NCBI GenBank assembly: GCA_949927415.1
Contig: CATLFB010000004.1
Location: 112,039-176,038 of the forward strand
Reading direction: 5' to 3'
Source: an uncultured Candidatus Melainabacteria bacterium
GTDB taxonomy: Bacteria; Cyanobacteriota; Vampirovibrionia; Gastranaerophilales; Gastranaerophilaceae
DNA length: 64,000 nucleotides
Part shown: in pieces, positions 41,705 to 49,264 of the stretch
Numbering within the stretch: position 1 is the stretch's first letter
Layout: each line of letters starts with the position of its first letter
Made by a program: the position numbers and the translations under genes
The notes under the pieces: generated by a model
The model's database searches: none
Told to the model about the DNA's origin: nothing
The model's input: only the letters and a program-made list of their open reading frames with translations

Positions 41705-42841
41705 ATGAGGATTAGCGGAGTTAGGGGAATAGCGTTTGAGGGTGCGATAATTGATTCGCACATGCACTTAGGACTTTGGGGCAAGAACGGGAATTCGAAT
41801 GAGTTTATAAATTTTGACAGCAAATTTGTTGACGCATTTGTGAAATCTCCGCTTGAGGTTACAGTTCAGGGCGCAAAACAGGAAGATTCGGTTGAAAAAG
41901 TTATTTTATCGAATCTGGACTGCTTTGTGAAAAACGGACTTAAAGACGAAATTACGGGCAACAAGGAAATGCTTGCGGCATGCGAAAAGAATCCGAAATT
42001 TTTCGCACTTGCGGCATGCCAGCCTTCAAAAACAGGCGGAAATGCAGTGAACATCAACAAACTTTTGCAGGAAAATCCGGATAAATTCATCGGGTTAAAA
42101 TTTCATCCGCGAACATTTAATCTTGCGGCCGACAATGACGCCTACAAATCCTACATGAAGATTGCTGAGCGCCACAAACTTCCATGCGTATTTCACTCTG
42201 ATGTAAAGATTGATGATGCCGGAAACCTTGTTGATGAAATTTCATCTCCAAAAGCCATCTACAAAATGGCTCGAAAATTTCCCGAAGTTCCGGTTGTAAT
42301 GGCGCACATGGGAGCGGGGGATGCCAAATCCCACCAGCATGCAATTGATATTCTTCTGGAATCTGTCAAAAACAACGATGCAAAACTTTATGTTGATTTA
42401 TCATGGGTAAATTGGGGCAAAGACGGGCTTAGCAGCGGCGAAAAACCAAGTGTGGTTAAACTTATACAAGAACTTCAAAAACACAATGCCACAGAAAGAA
42501 TTCTATTTGGGACGGATGCACCGCTCGGGTGTTTTGGCGAGGATTTGAAGGGCGGGCTGAGCGCAAAACAGGCGTATGAAAAAGCTGTCGGGGATTTGAA
42601 AACCGTTATCAAAGAAAACTTCAAAGAAAATGCTGATGAATTGATTAACAAAATTTTCTACAAAAATGCAGACAGTCTTTTCTTCAAGAAAGAATGGGCA
42701 ACACCAAAAGAACACATTATAAAAAGCACGCCGATGCTGAAGATTGCCGCAGGTGTAGGGGCCGTACTGGCGGCGCTTGCTGGAGTAAGTTATCTTACGG
42801 AAAAATTGATTCCTGAAAAAGATCCGCGTTTTGACAAGTAA
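41705..42841 (+). CDS. Amidohydrolase-family protein with C-terminal membrane helix
   Basis: A 378-residue TIM-barrel hydrolase. Metal ligands: H-x-H in IIDSHMHLGLWG near the start, GLKFHPRT, HSD in PCVFHSDVKI, MAHMG in VVMAHMGAGD and the Asp in ILFGTDAPLG. This fits amidohydrolase family 2 (decarboxylases and lactonases). A hydrophobic segment (ML KIAAGVGAVLAALAGVSYL) near residues 352-370 could anchor it to the membrane, which is unusual for the family. ATG 41705 follows AGGAG by 10 nt; an ATG ten codons earlier lacks a site. Confidence 0.78.
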   Translation: MRISGVRGIAFEGAIIDSHMHLGLWGKNGNSNEFINFDSKFVDAFVKSPLEVTVQGAKQEDSVEKVILSNLDCFVKNGLKDEITGNKEMLAACEKNPKFFALAACQPSKTGGNAVNINKLLQENPDKFIGLKFHPRTFNLAADNDAYKSYMKIAERHKLPCVFHSDVKIDDAGNLVDEISSPKAIYKMARKFPEVPVVMAHMGAGDAKSHQHAIDILLESVKNNDAKLYVDLSWVNWGKDGLSSGEKPSVVKLIQELQKHNATERILFGTDAPLGCFGEDLKGGLSAKQAYEKAVGDLKTVIKENFKENADELINKIFYKNADSLFFKKEWATPKEHIIKSTPMLKIAAGVGAVLAALAGVSYLTEKLIPEKDPRFDK

Positions 42842-42894
42842 AATCCGTCATCCGATTGGATTTGAATTTCAATCCGGATAAAATCTACTAACAA

Positions 42895-42926
42895 CAAAAA
42901 TCCCGCCTGAATAAGACGGGATTTTT
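42895..42926. terminator. Terminator between the amidohydrolase and the DegT gene
   Basis: AAAAATCCCGCC and the complementary arm ending CGGGATTTTTT form a hairpin between the converging genes. Confidence 0.8.
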
Positions 42927-42954
42927 TAAAAATATTCAAGACTGCAATGTCAAA

Positions 42955-44079
42955 TTACACGCCAACTTTAGATTTTGACTTTTTGATGCAGTCGATTAAA
43001 GTTTTTGCAACAGTCTCTTGTTCTTCTTTTGTAAGTTCCGGGAACATCGGAAGAGATACAACTAATTCAGTATCTTTTTCAGTATGCGGAAGTGAGCCTT
43101 TGCCAACTCCAAGATATTCATGAACTTTTTGAAGATGCAAAGGCACCGGATAATAAAGCATTGCACCGATTCCGTTTTCCTGAAGCATTTTGTGAACTTC
43201 GTCGCGGTTCGGAATCTTAACAGTGTACTGGTGGTAAACACAATAAGTGTCATCAAGTTCTTTCGGAGTCTGAATATCAGCACAATCTGCAAACAATTTG
43301 TTGTAATAGTAAGCATGTTCGCGTCTTTGTTCATTCCATTTTTTGATGTGCGGAAGTTTTACTCTCAAAATTGCGGCCTGAACTTCGTCCAAACGGCTGT
43401 TAACACCGATTTCGTCATGGTAGTAACGAATAGCACCGCCATGGTTTCTGAGTGCAATAACTCTGTTTTTCAAAGTTTCATCATTTGTCATGATTAAGCC
43501 GCCATCGCCCATACCGCCTAAGTTTTTAGTCGGATAGAAGCTTAAGCATCCGAAATCGCCGAATGTTCCGACCATTTTGCCTTTATAAAGCGCACCGACA
43601 GCCTGACAGCAGTCTTCAATTACATGTAAGTTGTGGCGTTTTGCAACATCCATAATCACATCCATATCGCAAGGCTGACCGTAAAGGTGAACCGGTATAA
43701 TGGCTTTTGTTTTTGGCGTAATTGCAGCTTCTATTTTAGATGCGTCAATGTTGAATGTATCAGGGTCAATATCGACAAATACAGGTTTTGCTCCAACAAT
43801 TCCGATAGCTTCGGTTGTTGCAACGAATGTAAATGCAACAGTAATAACTTCATCCCCCGCTCCGATATTCAATGCACGCAAAGCAAGGTGAAGTGCGTCT
43901 GTTCCGGAGTTCAATCCGACAGTATATTTACATCCGTAAAAATCTGCCATTTCCTGTTCAAAAGCTTTTGAGTTCGGCCCGAGAATGTAAGAGCCTGAAC
44001 GTAAAACTTCACAAACAGCTTTTTCAACTTCCGCGCCAATAGTCGCGTACTGACGTTTTGAATCTAAAATAGGTATCAT
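42955..44079 (-). CDS. DegT/DnrJ/EryC1/StrS-type sugar aminotransferase
   Basis: A 374-residue PLP enzyme. The PLP lysine is in SFYPTKNLGGMGDGG, with AFTFVATTEAIG, IEDCCQAVGALYKGKMVG and the start MIPILDSKRQYATIG. It places an amino group on a keto-sugar nucleotide for surface polysaccharide. No dTDP- or UDP-sugar dehydratase is in the window. AGGAGA precedes the ATG. It is divergent from the poly-G prepilin gene. Confidence 0.92.
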   Translation of the reverse strand: MIPILDSKRQYATIGAEVEKAVCEVLRSGSYILGPNSKAFEQEMADFYGCKYTVGLNSGTDALHLALRALNIGAGDEVITVAFTFVATTEAIGIVGAKPVFVDIDPDTFNIDASKIEAAITPKTKAIIPVHLYGQPCDMDVIMDVAKRHNLHVIEDCCQAVGALYKGKMVGTFGDFGCLSFYPTKNLGGMGDGGLIMTNDETLKNRVIALRNHGGAIRYYHDEIGVNSRLDEVQAAILRVKLPHIKKWNEQRREHAYYYNKLFADCADIQTPKELDDTYCVYHQYTVKIPNRDEVHKMLQENGIGAMLYYPVPLHLQKVHEYLGVGKGSLPHTEKDTELVVSLPMFPELTKEEQETVAKTLIDCIKKSKSKVGV

Positions 44080-44215
44080 GCTAATCTCCTTCTTAATCTA
44101 CCCTTAATTAGATTTTACCACAAGTTAAAGATGTCTTTATATAAACTTAATAAGCATTTTGTCGGTCTAAAAGGATTTCCGGCTGACTTTCAGACAAAAG
44201 CGCATGAAAAACCGG

Positions 44216-44244
44216 TTGCAAACAAGACAAAATTTTGTTATAAT
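44216..44244 (+). promoter_or_regulatory. Promoter of the second poly-G prepilin gene
   Basis: -35 TTGCAA (44216-44221), 17-bp spacer, -10 TATAAT (44239-44244). Boxes and spacing equal those of the promoter at 13139-13167. AGGAG at 44262-44266 lies 5 nt before the ATG. Confidence 0.75.
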
Positions 44245-44271
44245 TAAATAAGGATAACGAAAGGAGCCAAC

Positions 44272-45145
44272 ATGTCCAAAACCATTATCATTACTGAATC
44301 CCGGCAGGTGGGGGGGGGGCTTAAACAGCGCTCCTGAGACCTTTTCGAACGGAAATTTTGTTTTACGCAAACTCTTTATTCACCCGAAATTCAATCCACA
44401 CGCAAAAAAACAACCAAAGCTTGCGTTTACTCTTGCTGAAGTTTTAATTACCCTCGGCATAATCGGAATTGTCGCCGCAATGACTTTGCCTGCACTGATT
44501 CAAAAACAACAGAAAAAAGAGATAACTGTCTCTTTAGAAAAAATGTATTCAACTTTAATGCAAGCCGCAAACACTTATCAGGCGCAAAACGGCATATACA
44601 TAAATGATTTTGATACATCACTTTCCGCGCAGGAGTTTATGGAACAATACTTTAATCCGTTTTTAAAAATTTCATCAGTTTGCAAAAATAATAAAGAATG
44701 CTGGAATGGCGGACGCACTCCCAAAACACTAGACGGAGTCCAGACAATTAATATTTCTTACGGAGTGACATTAGCTGACGGTAAGATTTTGGGGGCAAAC
44801 AAACATGCCGGCGGCATTGTATTTTTCTTTGATGTCGACGGATTTCGTGGATTTAACCGCTCAGGGCACGATATTTTTAATTTTTATTTGATAAATTCTT
44901 CCACATTAGGTCAACATGCAGGTTGTGAATCAACTATGAAAAATCTAAAATCCGGAATATATCCCGGAAGTTATAGTGCCTGTTATCTTCCGCATACAAG
45001 TTCTTCAAGAGAAGAACTGCTTGGAACAACTGTTCACCGTGCCTGCAATAAAAATGCACCGAGTATTTCCGGCTTTAACGGGGATGCCTGTGCGGCAGTG
45101 ATAATGCAGGACGGCTGGGAAATGAAGAAGGATTACCCCTGGTAA
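44272..45145 (+). CDS. Prepilin-like protein with poly-G tract, phase-variable, frame currently off
   Basis: The ATG at 44272 has an AGGAG site and reads MSKTIIITESRQVGGG, then LKQRS and TGA at 44335-44337. The prepilin frame is offset by one base: from TTA at 44321 it is open through a leader (NSAPETFSNGNFVLRKLFIHP...), the helix FTLAEVLITLGIIGIVAAMT and a Cys-containing globular domain to TAA at 45143. With 9 or 12 G the ATG would join it. No ATG, GTG or TTG lies in the downstream frame until 44480, inside the helix, so intact product needs the frame change. Promoter and ribosome site are strong, which argues against a dead gene. Confidence 0.8.
44310..44319 (+). repeat. Homopolymer tract of 10 G
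   Basis: Ten G after T at 44309 and before C at 44320, 38 nt after the ATG of the prepilin gene. Confidence 0.95.
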
Positions 45146-45249
45146 ACTTTAATTGTAAATTCTGATTTTCAGACAAAAAACTATGTTATGGGCTTAAATA
45201 TGTATTTGAATACAAAAGTGCAGTTATTTCCGCTGCTAAATCCAAATAT

Positions 45250-45564
45250 CTATTCAGTCAAAAGTTTATATATTTTATAAACAAGCCCAACATTGAAATC
45301 GTCCTTCATAAATTCTGTAATCTCATCGCGCATATCTTGTGCGGATTTGTGATTGCCGAAATCAAACAAATCTCTTATTTCAACATTTAAAACTTCAGCG
45401 AGCTTTTCAAGAGTCGCGGCCGTTACAAAATTTTCGCCGCGCTCTATTTTTCCCATATTTGTTATAGCTATCCCGACTTTTTCCGCAAGTTCTTCCTGCG
45501 AAAGCTTGTTTTTCTGCCTGAATGCTTTTACACGTTTTCCGAATTGAATCTTCAAATTAGTCAT
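45250..45564 (-). CDS. XRE-family transcriptional regulator
   Basis: A 104-residue protein: Cro/C1 HTH at residues about 7-62 (KNKLSQEELAEKVGIAITNMGKIERGENFVTAATLEKLAEVL), then a 40-residue acidic tail (DEITEFMKDDFNVGLVYKIYKLL) that may dimerise. The ATG has no ribosome site, but a -10-like TAAAAT (45571-45576, minus strand) lies 6 nt before it, so the mRNA may be leaderless. It converges with the poly-G prepilin gene and diverges from the 42-residue peptide gene, over iteron-like sites. Confidence 0.85.
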   Translation of the reverse strand: MTNLKIQFGKRVKAFRQKNKLSQEELAEKVGIAITNMGKIERGENFVTAATLEKLAEVLNVEIRDLFDFGNHKSAQDMRDEITEFMKDDFNVGLVYKIYKLLTE

Positions 45565-45567
45565 TTT

Positions 45568-45663
45568 AGTATTTTAAACGTAACCGCAATTTAATTAAAT
45601 AATCTTAAAAGTATTTTTAAAGCTTGACATATTATCTTTAACATGTTATTTTATATTTTAAAG
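45568..45663. promoter_or_regulatory. Three AGTATTTTAAA-type sites, 42-43 bp apart
   Basis: Near-copies begin at 45568, 45610 and 45653 (AGTATTTTAAAC, AGTATTTTTAAAG, ATATTTTAAAG). The first overlaps the -10 of the XRE gene, the second lies just before the -35 of the peptide promoter and the third covers its start region. Spacings near four helical turns fit cooperative binding by the adjacent XRE protein (inference). A 12-bp inverted repeat, AATAATCTTAAA (45597-45608) / TTTAAGATTATT (45690-45701), frames the region. Confidence 0.5.
45624..45652 (+). promoter_or_regulatory. Promoter of the 42-residue peptide gene
   Basis: -35 TTGACA (45624-45629), 17-bp spacer, -10 TATTTT (45647-45652). Start near 45659; 80-nt leader. 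Confidence 0.6.
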
Positions 45664-45740
45664 ATTGGATAATCAAAGAAAATCCGACGTTTAAGATTAT
45701 TCAGTCCGAGTACAAAATTAGGAATAAAAGGAGAAAAGTT

Positions 45741-45869
45741 ATGACAAAAGTAGAAGTTACTTCAATTAGTGAAAATGCAGTAAGACAAATGGCTGAATAC
45801 GAAGAGAAAATTTTTGCAGAACAGCAGTCAGCGGCTGACAATGCAGCCGGCGCTGATGCTCAAAACTAG
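45741..45869 (+). CDS. 42-residue acidic peptide, function unknown
   Basis: ATG at 45741 with AAGGAG 8 nt upstream, stop TAG at 45867-45869. The product starts MTKVEVTSISENAVRQMAEY and ends AADNAAGADAQN; it is acidic, Ala-rich at the C-terminus, with no Cys and no signal peptide. A consensus promoter precedes it and a perfect terminator follows, so it has its own strong transcription unit. It stands directly before a TupA-like ATP-grasp gene; a role as a substrate or small regulator is only a guess. Confidence 0.55.
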   Translation: MTKVEVTSISENAVRQMAEYEEKIFAEQQSAADNAAGADAQN

Positions 45870-45895
45870 TATTACTTTTCGCTGATAAGCTATGG

Positions 45896-45923
45896 CCCGG
45901 CCGGAAACTTCGGCCGGGTTTTT
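45896..45923 (+). terminator. Terminator between peptide gene and ATP-grasp gene
   Basis: CCCGGCCG (45896-45903) and CGGCCGGG (45911-45918) with a 7-nt loop, then TTTTT. It lies before the ATP-grasp start, so that gene is read by partial readthrough or from its own promoter. Confidence 0.9.
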
Positions 45924-45951
45924 GATTTTAATTTTGATTAGGCGGTGTTAT

Positions 45952-46872
45952 ATGGAAATTTACGGAATAAAACGGGAATTTAACAAAGAAATCTTAACAA
46001 TATTCAATAAAGAAATCATTCTTTGCAGAAATCTGGACAAAAAATACGAAAATTTGACAAAAGAAGACATAAAACGCGGAATTGAATGGCAATATTTCAG
46101 GAAAACCGGCCGAATTTTAAATTTAAAATCGCCAAAACTTTTCACTGAAAAAATCCAGTGGCTGAAACTTTATGACTGCACGCCCATAAAAACAAGGCTT
46201 TGCGACAAACTAGAAGTGCGCGAATGGATTGAAGAAAGAATCGGAAGCGAATATTTAAAAAAGATTTACGGGATTTATGATACTTTTGAAGAAATTGATT
46301 TTTCGAATCTTCCTGAAGAATACGTCATTAAAACAAACCATGGCTGCAACATGCAGCTTCTGGTAATTGAGGGAGGCAAAGTGGACTACGTTCGTGACAG
46401 AGAACGATTTACCCGCCATCTGAATATAAATTATGCATACAAAAGCAAATACGAACTTCAATACAAGGATATAAAACCGCGTCTTTTTATTGAAGAATAT
46501 ATCAAAAACACGAATGAAATTTTCGAATATTTATTCTTTTGTTTCAACGGCGAGCCGCGCTATGTACTTTTTGCATCCAACAAAAGAACACCTGACATAA
46601 AATGCACAATGTTCGACATAAATTGGAATAATTGTCATTTTAATTATGGCGGAAGGCTCCACAAAGAAAGCATTCCAAAACCCGAAAACTTTGAAAAAAT
46701 GTGCGGGATTGCAAGAATTTTGTCAAAAGATTTCAAATTTGTGCGCGTAGATTTGCACAATGTGAACGGCAAAATTTACTTTGGCGAAATGACATTCACC
46801 CCAGCAAGCGGATATATGAAATTCAATCCGCCTGAATATAACAGGGTTTTAGGCGATATGCTTATTCTTTAA
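45952..46872 (+). CDS. TupA-like ATP-grasp protein
   Basis: A 306-residue protein of the TupA-like ATP-grasp family. Visible features: LFTEKIQWLKLYD, LCDKLEVREWIEERIG, the ATP-binding LPEEYVIKTNHGCNM, FIEEYI, and the late VRVDLHNVNGKIYFGEMTFTPASGY that carries metal ligands. Family members attach amino acids or act in teichuronopeptide, capsule and LPS decoration. It lies within a surface-polysaccharide region. ATG 45952 follows a weak GGCGG. Confidence 0.85.
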   Translation: MEIYGIKREFNKEILTIFNKEIILCRNLDKKYENLTKEDIKRGIEWQYFRKTGRILNLKSPKLFTEKIQWLKLYDCTPIKTRLCDKLEVREWIEERIGSEYLKKIYGIYDTFEEIDFSNLPEEYVIKTNHGCNMQLLVIEGGKVDYVRDRERFTRHLNINYAYKSKYELQYKDIKPRLFIEEYIKNTNEIFEYLFFCFNGEPRYVLFASNKRTPDIKCTMFDINWNNCHFNYGGRLHKESIPKPENFEKMCGIARILSKDFKFVRVDLHNVNGKIYFGEMTFTPASGYMKFNPPEYNRVLGDMLIL

Positions 46873-46880
46873 TTAGATTT

Positions 46881-47156
46881 TCATTTATCGGTAAGTGAAA
46901 AATCTTTCGGCAATTCGTTTTCGACAAGTTTTAGAAGTTCTGAAACGCGCATGTTGAGCGCTTCACTAATTGTCCAGATTGATATTAATTTAGGCTCATT
47001 AATCCCGTTTTCCAGCCGTGAAAGCAGAGACTTTTGAATATCATATTCATCAGCAAGCACCCTTAGTGATTTATTTTGTTTTTCGCGTTCCTGCTTTATG
47101 ATTTTCGCAAGTGTTTGGAATATTATTTTAGATTTCTTAGTATTTGCATGTTGCAT
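46881..47156 (-). CDS. XRE-family transcriptional regulator
   Basis: A 91-residue protein. HTH at residues about 12-68 (EREKQNKSLRVLADEYDIQKSLLSRLENGINEPKLISIWTISEAL), then a short tail. No ribosome site; a TAAAAT hexamer (47164-47169, minus strand) lies 7 nt before the ATG, so the mRNA may be leaderless. It faces the prepilin gene at 47224 across palindromic sites. Confidence 0.85.
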   Translation of the reverse strand: MQHANTKKSKIIFQTLAKIIKQEREKQNKSLRVLADEYDIQKSLLSRLENGINEPKLISIWTISEALNMRVSELLKLVENELPKDFSLTDK

Positions 47157-47204
47157 ATATAGAATTTTAATGATAAAATGCTTAACAGATTTCTATATAT
47201 AGAA
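47151..47204. promoter_or_regulatory. Paired palindromic operator-like sites of the XRE/prepilin pair
   Basis: TTCTATATATAGAA (47191-47204) is a perfect 14-bp palindrome just before the prepilin ribosome site. TTGCATATATAGAA (47151-47164) matches it at 12 of 14 bases and covers the XRE start codon. The copies are 40 bp apart. The arrangement mirrors that at 8428-8477 with an unrelated motif. Confidence 0.65.
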
Positions 47205-47223
47205 CCAAAGAAAGGAGCCTAAC

Positions 47224-47952
47224 ATGAATCCACTCTCAAAATATAGCGGAAAAACCGCATTTACTATGGCAGAAGTTTTAATCACACTTGGAATTATCGG
47301 GATTGTAGCCGCGATGACACTGCCGGCGCTTATAAACAGCTATAACAACAAAGTTACGGAAACACGCCTCAAAAAGTTTTATTCAGTTTTCAATCAGGCA
47401 ATTTTGCGTTCAATTGAGGCAAACGGACCGTACGAGGGTTGGGAATACTGGGTTGATGAAGTTGATGAAGACGGAAATCCGCTGCCAAACCAACCGAAAA
47501 TCAGAAATGCGTTTGAAAGATATCTTCGCCCTTATATGAATGTTGTTCAAGTAACAGAAGACACCTGCCGCTCACAAGTTTCAGACGGGGGCAAATGTAT
47601 TTATTATTACCTTGCAGACGGAAGTGTTTTTACATTTTCCGAACACATAAACCGCACAGTCTGGTATTATCCGAAAGGAAACTGGGAAACATGCGAAAAG
47701 TCCGGTCAAAAACTTGGAGGAAGGTGCTGTTTTGCATTTACATTTCAACCGTTATCATCAAACACTTCCGCCTGGAAATACCATATTAATAAAGGACTGG
47801 AACCTTTCTTATATGAATGGGACGGCAAAGAAGAAACATTACTGAATCATCCTATATACGAATGTGCAAACAAAGGAACCTATTGTACCGCAATGATACA
47901 GCTAAACGGCTGGCGTGTTCCGAAAAATTACCCGAAAAAAATTAAATACTAG
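47224..47952 (+). CDS. Prepilin-like protein, intact
   Basis: A 242-residue protein with an ordinary short leader (MNPLSKYSGKTAFTMAEVLITL) and the helix LITLGIIGIVAAMTLPALI. The Phe-Thr-Met-Ala-Glu junction fits prepilin peptidase processing, with Glu at +5. The globular domain has paired Cys and ends NGWRVPKNYPKKIKY, as in the other three. AAAGGAG precedes the ATG. It builds or caps a type IV pilus or a type II-like pseudopilus; which one is unknown. The same general layout as the prepilins at 7681, 12138 and 44272. Confidence 0.85.
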   Translation: MNPLSKYSGKTAFTMAEVLITLGIIGIVAAMTLPALINSYNNKVTETRLKKFYSVFNQAILRSIEANGPYEGWEYWVDEVDEDGNPLPNQPKIRNAFERYLRPYMNVVQVTEDTCRSQVSDGGKCIYYYLADGSVFTFSEHINRTVWYYPKGNWETCEKSGQKLGGRCCFAFTFQPLSSNTSAWKYHINKGLEPFLYEWDGKEETLLNHPIYECANKGTYCTAMIQLNGWRVPKNYPKKIKY

Positions 47953-49264
47953 CACTTTGTTTCTTGCAAACGGCTGATATAATCGCGCACATAGTCCAGA
48001 ACACAAACTGAATCTGCGGTCTGAAAAATACCGTATCCACAAGCCCGTGAACCATAACTGCCGAAACCGAAATCACAGCCGCAGAAAGGAAAATCACGGT
48101 TTTGACATCAGTGGATTTAAGAATTATTTTAACGCCTTTTACAAGCATTGTGACTGCAAAGCCAAGAAATGCAATCAGTGCGAAAATTCCGCTTTCGACA
48201 GCGATTTCAAGAAAAATATTGTAAGCCGAAAGCGCGTCAAACCCTGTTCGCATATAAAGTCCGTAGATTTCTCTGAAATTCTTGTTGCCGACACCGATCC
48301 CGATTGGCCAGTTTTCCTTAAACATATTAAAAGATGATTGATAAACATTGAATCTGAAAGAATTTGAAGAATCCTGACGCATTGCAAAAATCGAAAGCAC
48401 TCGCGCCCTTAATGATGCCGAAAGCAGAATTGCAGACGTAATAAGAGCCGTGCAAGCGCCGACAATTGCGATGTAAATAGCCTTGTAATTCTGCCAGAGA
48501 AATTTTGCCGAGACAAGAAAAGTTCCGCCCAAAATCACCATCATTCCGATATATGAGCCGCGGCAGCCGGTCAAAAACAACGCCGCAGTCGAGATTAAGG
48601 ATAAAATTAGCGCAACGATTCCGGAGTTATATTTTTTATCTGTTAAAAATGCCGCCGCGCAAGCATACAACGCCGGAATTCCGGCAACAAAATATCCTCC
48701 GAGAAGATTCGGATTCAAAGGTTTCAAAGTTCCGTAAACACGCGTCATAACCTGTTCCGGATTGAGTTTTGACACATCCTGCCAGGTAGAAATTTCTTCA
48801 ACATGCGAAAAATTCTGTAAAATACCGACAATTCCCTCAAAGCTTACACAAAGTCCTATTGTCAAAAGCATAGGGAAAATTTTATCCGTATTTTTCTTCA
48901 AAAAATGCGCACAAGAAAGATAAAAACCCATATAAGTTACGGTTTTCAAAAATCCCTTAAGGCTCAGAGCAAAAAGGCTTGAGCCTGCAAGGCTTATTAT
49001 AACAATCATAAAATATGCGAGCAGCCAAATTTCGAATTTCTCAGACTTCAACTCTTCGCCCTTAACTAAGAAAAGTTTGACAATCGTCAAACCCGTTGTC
49101 AAAAGCGCGATTAATCCGATATAATCCGATTTCATCACGGTTGATGCCGCAAACACAGCAAGCATTGACGCATAAATAAGTTTGTCAATATTTTGCAATA
49201 TCAGGCTGTTGTTATAGATAAATTGTGTGTGATTTTGCGTAAAATTAAATAATTTATTGAACAT
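47942..49264 (-). CDS. O-antigen ligase-like membrane protein (IctB-like)
   Basis: A 440-residue membrane protein with about 11 helices. The NPNLLGGYFVAGIPALYACAA block, the TGCRGSYIGMM motif and a large periplasmic loop with FNVYQSSFNMFKENWPIGIGVGN match the O-antigen ligase/polymerase superfamily. Similarity of the NPNLLGGY block to cyanobacterial IctB is noted from memory. It would ligate O-antigen to lipid A-core. ATG 49264 is used; GTG 49276 is possible. It overlaps the DUF4330 gene. Confidence 0.82.
   Translation of the reverse strand: MFNKLFNFTQNHTQFIYNNSLILQNIDKLIYASMLAVFAASTVMKSDYIGLIALLTTGLTIVKLFLVKGEELKSEKFEIWLLAYFMIVIISLAGSSLFALSLKGFLKTVTYMGFYLSCAHFLKKNTDKIFPMLLTIGLCVSFEGIVGILQNFSHVEEISTWQDVSKLNPEQVMTRVYGTLKPLNPNLLGGYFVAGIPALYACAAAFLTDKKYNSGIVALILSLISTAALFLTGCRGSYIGMMVILGGTFLVSAKFLWQNYKAIYIAIVGACTALITSAILLSASLRARVLSIFAMRQDSSNSFRFNVYQSSFNMFKENWPIGIGVGNKNFREIYGLYMRTGFDALSAYNIFLEIAVESGIFALIAFLGFAVTMLVKGVKIILKSTDVKTVIFLSAAVISVSAVMVHGLVDTVFFRPQIQFVFWTMCAIISAVCKKQSASI

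Noticed and set aside
44480..45145. Taking ATG 44480 as the start of the prepilin protein
   Set aside because: It lies in the middle of the membrane helix and lacks a ribosome site; the leader and Phe-Thr-Leu-Ala-Glu block upstream would be lost.
48047..48337. A Cys/Asn-rich plus-strand frame
   Set aside because: It is antisense to the O-antigen ligase gene, without a ribosome site.
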